Part shown: one piece after another, positions 6,234 to 8,518 of the stretch
Numbering within the stretch: the first letter of the stretch is position 1
Layout: each line of letters opens with the position of its first letter
Assembly (NCBI GenBank): GCA_017550775.1
Contig: JAFZOA010000462.1
Location: 1-8,518, forward strand
Origin: Ruminiclostridium sp.
Lineage (GTDB): Bacteria > Bacillota_A > Clostridia > Oscillospirales > Ruminococcaceae
Direction: 5' to 3'
DNA length: 8,518 nucleotides
The notes under the pieces: model-generated
The model's database searches: none
The model's input: the letters and a program-made list of their open reading frames with translations, nothing else
Told to the model about the DNA's origin: nothing
Translations under genes and position numbers: made by a program

Positions 6234-7427
6234 TTATGAAGCGTCCGCAAAGACGCCCATAATGGAGTCCACGAGTCCGGGTACGAACCATTTCAGGTTC
6301 TTTCTGTCGAAAATGCCGAAGCGCTCATCGCCCTTGCTGTAAGTGCCGTTGTCCCACCATACACACGGTATTCCCGACTTTTTCGCACGTTCCAGATAAT
6401 AAGCGACCCACTTTTCGTTTTCGTCGTCGTTCTTCTCGTAGCTGTCCTTCTTATACTTGCTTACCGAGCCGTACTCGGTGATTATTACCGGGATGTCCTT
6501 TTCGATGAAATACTCGTCGATCTTATCAAATGCTTCATCTACCTGATCCGCAACGCTGTCGTTGAACTCAAACATTTCCCAGTCATCGGTGATATCGTAG
6601 GTGTAGCCGTATGGGGTATAAGCGTGAAGCGAGACTATGATGTGATCGTCCTCAGGTATCTCAAGCGCCTTGAGCGTCGGATCCGCGACCGCAGCAGCGA
6701 AGGTGGTTATGAGAAGCGCGCGGGTGGAGTTGTTTCCTCCGGTGGCTCTCACGGTTTCGACAAAGGTCTTGTTAAGCGTGTTGAGCGCTTCACGTCCGTC
6801 CTTGGTGCCGCCGCTCCATTCGCCCTTGCCGCCCTCCACGCGTGGCTCGTTGAGTCCCTCGAACAGCAGGTGATCTCCGTAATCCTCAAAGCTTTCCGCG
6901 ATCTGCGTCCACATGGTCTTAAAGCGCGGCAGGAAGCTGTCAAGCTTTTCGGTCTCGGGGATTATCCACGAGGTCTCGTGGTGAGTATTGAGTATCACAA
7001 ACATTCCGTTATCGAAAGCGTAATCCACGACCTCATGCACGCGGTCGAGCCATGCCTGCTCGATATTACCGGCTTCGTCCATGTGCAGATGCCATGTCGT
7101 CGGGATGCGTATGATATCAAATCCTGCATCGGCAACACAGTCGATCATCTCATGCGTTGTACGCGGATTGCCCCATGCGGTCTCGTCATCGCCGAGCGCA
7201 TCAAACGTATTCCCGAGGTTCCAGCCTGTCTTCATCTCTCCGACAAGCTCCTGAACGGTCATATCACGCATCTTGCCGTGATCAGTCACGGTGCTTACCG
7301 GGGTGATATCCGATACCGCAGAAGTTGTGGCCTTGCTTTCACCGGCATTGTCGTTTCCCGCACAGCCGGACAGAAACGCCGCCGCAAAAAGAACGACTGC
7401 TATTGCTTTGTTGACAACCATTCTCAT
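6234..7427 (-). CDS. GH5-family endo-beta-1,4-glucanase (cellulase), lipoprotein
   Basis: Predicted surface-anchored glycoside hydrolase cutting beta-1,4-glucan chains (cellulose or a related beta-glucan or xyloglucan) with retention of configuration. From the start at 7427 the product has 397 residues: a short signal with lipobox LSGC (Cys22), a Ser/Thr-rich linker to about 52, then one GH5 (beta/alpha)8 domain. Landmarks are GWNLGNTFDA (68-77), R107 in IIRIPTTW, H149-H150, acid/base E194 in GLNEPR, H268-Y270, nucleophile E318 in ITEYGS and W357-W358. The WNLGNTFDA opening suggests subfamily GH5_4, by family knowledge rather than a search. There is no carbohydrate-binding module or dockerin, so it is a membrane-tethered enzyme and not a cellulosome subunit. 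An upstream in-frame ATG at 7475 lies before the expected transcription start and is rejected. Transcription probably continues into the STAS gene. Confidence 0.95.
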   Translation of the reverse strand: MRMVVNKAIAVVLFAAAFLSGCAGNDNAGESKATTSAVSDITPVSTVTDHGKMRDMTVQELVGEMKTGWNLGNTFDALGDDETAWGNPRTTHEMIDCVADAGFDIIRIPTTWHLHMDEAGNIEQAWLDRVHEVVDYAFDNGMFVILNTHHETSWIIPETEKLDSFLPRFKTMWTQIAESFEDYGDHLLFEGLNEPRVEGGKGEWSGGTKDGREALNTLNKTFVETVRATGGNNSTRALLITTFAAAVADPTLKALEIPEDDHIIVSLHAYTPYGYTYDITDDWEMFEFNDSVADQVDEAFDKIDEYFIEKDIPVIITEYGSVSKYKKDSYEKNDDENEKWVAYYLERAKKSGIPCVWWDNGTYSKGDERFGIFDRKNLKWFVPGLVDSIMGVFADAS

Positions 7428-7433
7428 ATCGTT

Positions 7434-7440
7434 CTCCTTT
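7434..7440 (-). promoter_or_regulatory. Ribosome-binding site fixing the cellulase start
   Basis: AAAGGAG on the minus strand, 6 nt before the ATG at 7427 and 12 nt before a second in-frame ATG at 7421. It favours the first of these and excludes the longer frame beginning at 7475. Confidence 0.85.
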
Positions 7441-7465
7441 CGGATCACAAGTATGTTTCCATAAC

Positions 7466-7494
7466 AGTATAACACATTTTTCCCTTCAATGCAA
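7466..7494 (-). promoter_or_regulatory. Promoter of the cellulase-STAS unit
   Basis: On the minus strand, -35 TTGCAT (7489-7494), a 17-nt spacer and -10 TATACT (7466-7471) preceded by TGT as an extended -10. Expected start is near 7459, giving a leader of about 31 nt. TGTTAT is repeated 8 bp apart across and just past the -10 (TGTTATACTGTTATGG), which could be a regulator site or chance. Confidence 0.78.
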
Positions 7495-7680
7495 GTGTTT
7501 TGAGTTTTTTTTTGAATATTATTATGTATGACCGCTTTTCACAGGGCAAAAAGCCTGCCCCTGCACATCGTTCTGCTGCGGCGGATCGCCTTGATACGGT
7601 AAAACTGCTCAAAAAAGTTCGCAATGACATTCAAAAAGTCGTTAATATATATATAGAATATCATAAGCGGCTCAAAATAC
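7495..7680. other. AT-rich divergent intergenic region with spaced A-tracts
   Basis: This stretch separates the minus-strand cellulase promoter from the plus-strand lipoprotein promoter. It holds a T9 run near 7505-7513, a TATATATATA tract near 7646-7655 and A-tracts at 7601-7604, 7611-7616, 7633-7637 and 7674-7677. Their centres are about 11, 21.5 and 40.5 bp apart, close to whole helical turns, which predicts DNA curvature upstream of the 7681 promoter. A GGGCA/TGCCC pairing near 7544-7560 is short and has no T-tract. I see no convincing gene or RNA. Confidence 0.5.
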
Positions 7681-7709
7681 TTGACAAAGCTTTTCCGGTA
7701 TGATATAAT
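7681..7709 (+). promoter_or_regulatory. Consensus promoter of the OB-like lipoprotein gene
   Basis: Perfect -35 TTGACA (7681-7686), 17-nt spacer, perfect -10 TATAAT (7704-7709) with an extended TGA before it. This is the best promoter in the window. Expected start is near 7716, giving a leader of about 77 nt. Confidence 0.93.
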
Positions 7710-7710
7710 T

Positions 7711-7747
7711 TTGCGGTAAACAAGCCTTATTGCGGATAAAATATCCG
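7711..7747 (+). promoter_or_regulatory. Repeat and small hairpin at the start of the lipoprotein leader
   Basis: TTGCGG occurs at 7711-7716, overlapping the expected transcription start, and again at 7730-7735. The second copy runs into a perfect 6-bp hairpin CGGATA-AAA-TATCCG (7733-7747) followed by TTTGAGG. Possible roles are a 5'-end mRNA stabiliser or an operator. Too few U residues follow for a convincing attenuator. Confidence 0.35.
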
Positions 7748-7792
7748 TTTGAGGCAACAATATAAACACAAAAACAACAAAGGAGCAAAGAA

Positions 7793-8518
7793 ATGAAAAA
7801 AACAATAATCGCTGCAGCAGCTCTGTGCACCGTATTCGCGCTCGCCGGCTGCAATAACAACACCGCTACGACCACCACGACTGCCGCTGCAACTACCGCT
7901 GCGCCTGCTGTCACTGCCGAAAGCAAGATCAAGGGCGACGCTATCTCGCATGACGACTATGTTGCCGCCGAAGTCGAGACCGAAGTAATAGTTGAGACCT
8001 ATGTTCAGGCAAAGCAGGCATGGTGGGAGGACAACGGCGTAGGACAGGCTTCCATATACGCACAGAACAACCCCGAGGGCGGATATTTCTTCTACAATAT
8101 GCCCTGCTCAAAGGAAGAATTTGACAAGCTCGTTCCCGGCACAAAGATCAAGGTAAAGGGCTTCAAGGCTGAATGGTCCGGCGAGATCGAGATCATCGAC
8201 TCCGAGTTCGACATAATCGAGGGTGACACATTTGTAGCCACAGCGGAAGACGTTACCTCCCTTCTTGACACCGACGACCTCATCAAGCACCAGAACGAGT
8301 TCGTTGCGTTCAAAGGCATGACCGTTGAACCCTCCGGCGACGACGGTGCCGCATTCCTCTACAAGTGGGACAACTCCGGCACAGACGGCGACGATCTTTA
8401 CTTCAACGTTTCCAAGGACGGCAAGACATATACTTTCACAGTTGAGTCCTACCTCTGCGACAACACGACTCAGGTCTACAGCGACGTTAAGAACCTCAAA
8501 GTCGGCGACAAGATCGAC
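7793..8518 (+). CDS. Lipoprotein with apparent tandem OB-fold-like domains, 3' end beyond window
   Basis: Function unknown; predicted to sit on the outer face of the membrane. AAAGGAG (7779-7785) is 7 nt before the ATG, and 242 codons run to the edge without a stop. The signal peptide is MKKTIIAAAALCTVFALAGC, lipidated at Cys20, followed by a Thr/Ala-rich linker (about 21-44). A first beta-rich unit (about 47-147) contains VETEVIVETYVQ, QASIYAQNN, GGYFFYNM, VPGTKIKVKGF and SGEIEIID. A second unit (about 155 onward) repeats the plan with EFVAFKGMTV, AFLYKWDN, DDLYFNV, KTYTFTVESYL and NLKVGDKID. The pattern '(L/V)xxGxKIxV.G' in both units fits OB-fold-like domains, as in uncharacterised lipoproteins I associate with gut Firmicutes. 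It has its own consensus promoter and is transcribed away from the cellulase. An extracellular ligand- or polymer-binding role is inference only. Confidence 0.85.
   Translation, partial: MKKTIIAAAALCTVFALAGCNNNTATTTTTAAATTAAPAVTAESKIKGDAISHDDYVAAEVETEVIVETYVQAKQAWWEDNGVGQASIYAQNNPEGGYFFYNMPCSKEEFDKLVPGTKIKVKGFKAEWSGEIEIIDSEFDIIEGDTFVATAEDVTSLLDTDDLIKHQNEFVAFKGMTVEPSGDDGAAFLYKWDNSGTDGDDLYFNVSKDGKTYTFTVESYLCDNTTQVYSDVKNLKVGDKID

Noticed and set aside
6624..7472. Plus-strand open frame of 282 codons across the GH5 gene
   Set aside because: Opposite strand of a complete GH5 domain with intact catalytic residues; no promoter or ribosome-binding site.
7428..7475. N-terminal extension of the cellulase from an ATG at 7475
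   Set aside because: That ATG lies upstream of the -10 and of the expected transcription start near 7459.
7500..7703. Plus-strand 67-codon frame in the divergent intergenic region
   Set aside because: Starts with TTG in a T-run without a ribosome-binding site and ends inside the lipoprotein promoter spacer; composition looks random.
7539..7951. Minus-strand small hydrophobic frames over the lipoprotein start and promoter
   Set aside because: Their apparent membrane character is the reverse reading of the Ala/Thr signal and linker codons and the AT-rich leader; no ribosome-binding site.

Overview
This window looks like chromosomal DNA from an anaerobic, fibre-degrading Gram-positive gut or rumen bacterium of the Ruminococcus/Oscillospiraceae type. 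That placement is inferred from several features together: AAAGGAG ribosome-binding sites, sigma-A promoters that all carry a TGn extended -10, short lipoprotein signals, a GH5 cellulase, and lipoproteins with Thr/Ala-rich linkers. No rRNA, tRNA, CRISPR array, insertion sequence or prophage gene is visible.

Layout, left to right. (1) Positions 1-2674, minus strand: the housekeeping pair rpsO (ribosomal protein S15) and pnp (polynucleotide phosphorylase, cut by the window edge before its C-terminus). A strong promoter lies at 2646-2674, and the rpsO-pnp gap holds three hairpins. (2) Positions 2763-5758, minus strand: a two-gene signalling unit. A seven-TM sensor with a PAS-like region and a complete HD-GYP phosphodiesterase domain is followed 19 nt later by a BMP/PnrA-type substrate-binding lipoprotein that has no transporter genes beside it. 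The unit has its own near-consensus promoter and a leader hairpin. (3) Positions 5788-7494, minus strand: a lipoprotein GH5 endoglucanase followed by a small STAS-domain anti-sigma-factor antagonist. The two are separated by a large imperfect palindrome, and the unit ends at a clear Rho-independent terminator. (4) Positions 7495-8518, plus strand: an AT-rich divergent intergenic region with spaced A-tracts, a consensus promoter, and a lipoprotein with apparent tandem OB-fold-like domains, cut off by the right edge.

Together the non-housekeeping genes suggest a surface-sensing and fibre-use neighbourhood: two or three surface lipoproteins (cellulase, ligand-binding BMP protein, OB-like protein), a c-di-GMP-type signalling enzyme and a phospho-switch STAS protein. 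The two less ordinary observations are the pairing of an HD-GYP receptor with an orphan BMP lipoprotein, and a GTTTtcAGAGGTtCCC element that occurs as a palindrome after the cellulase gene and as a single arm after the BMP gene. I found no clearly new multi-gene system such as a defence island or mobile element.
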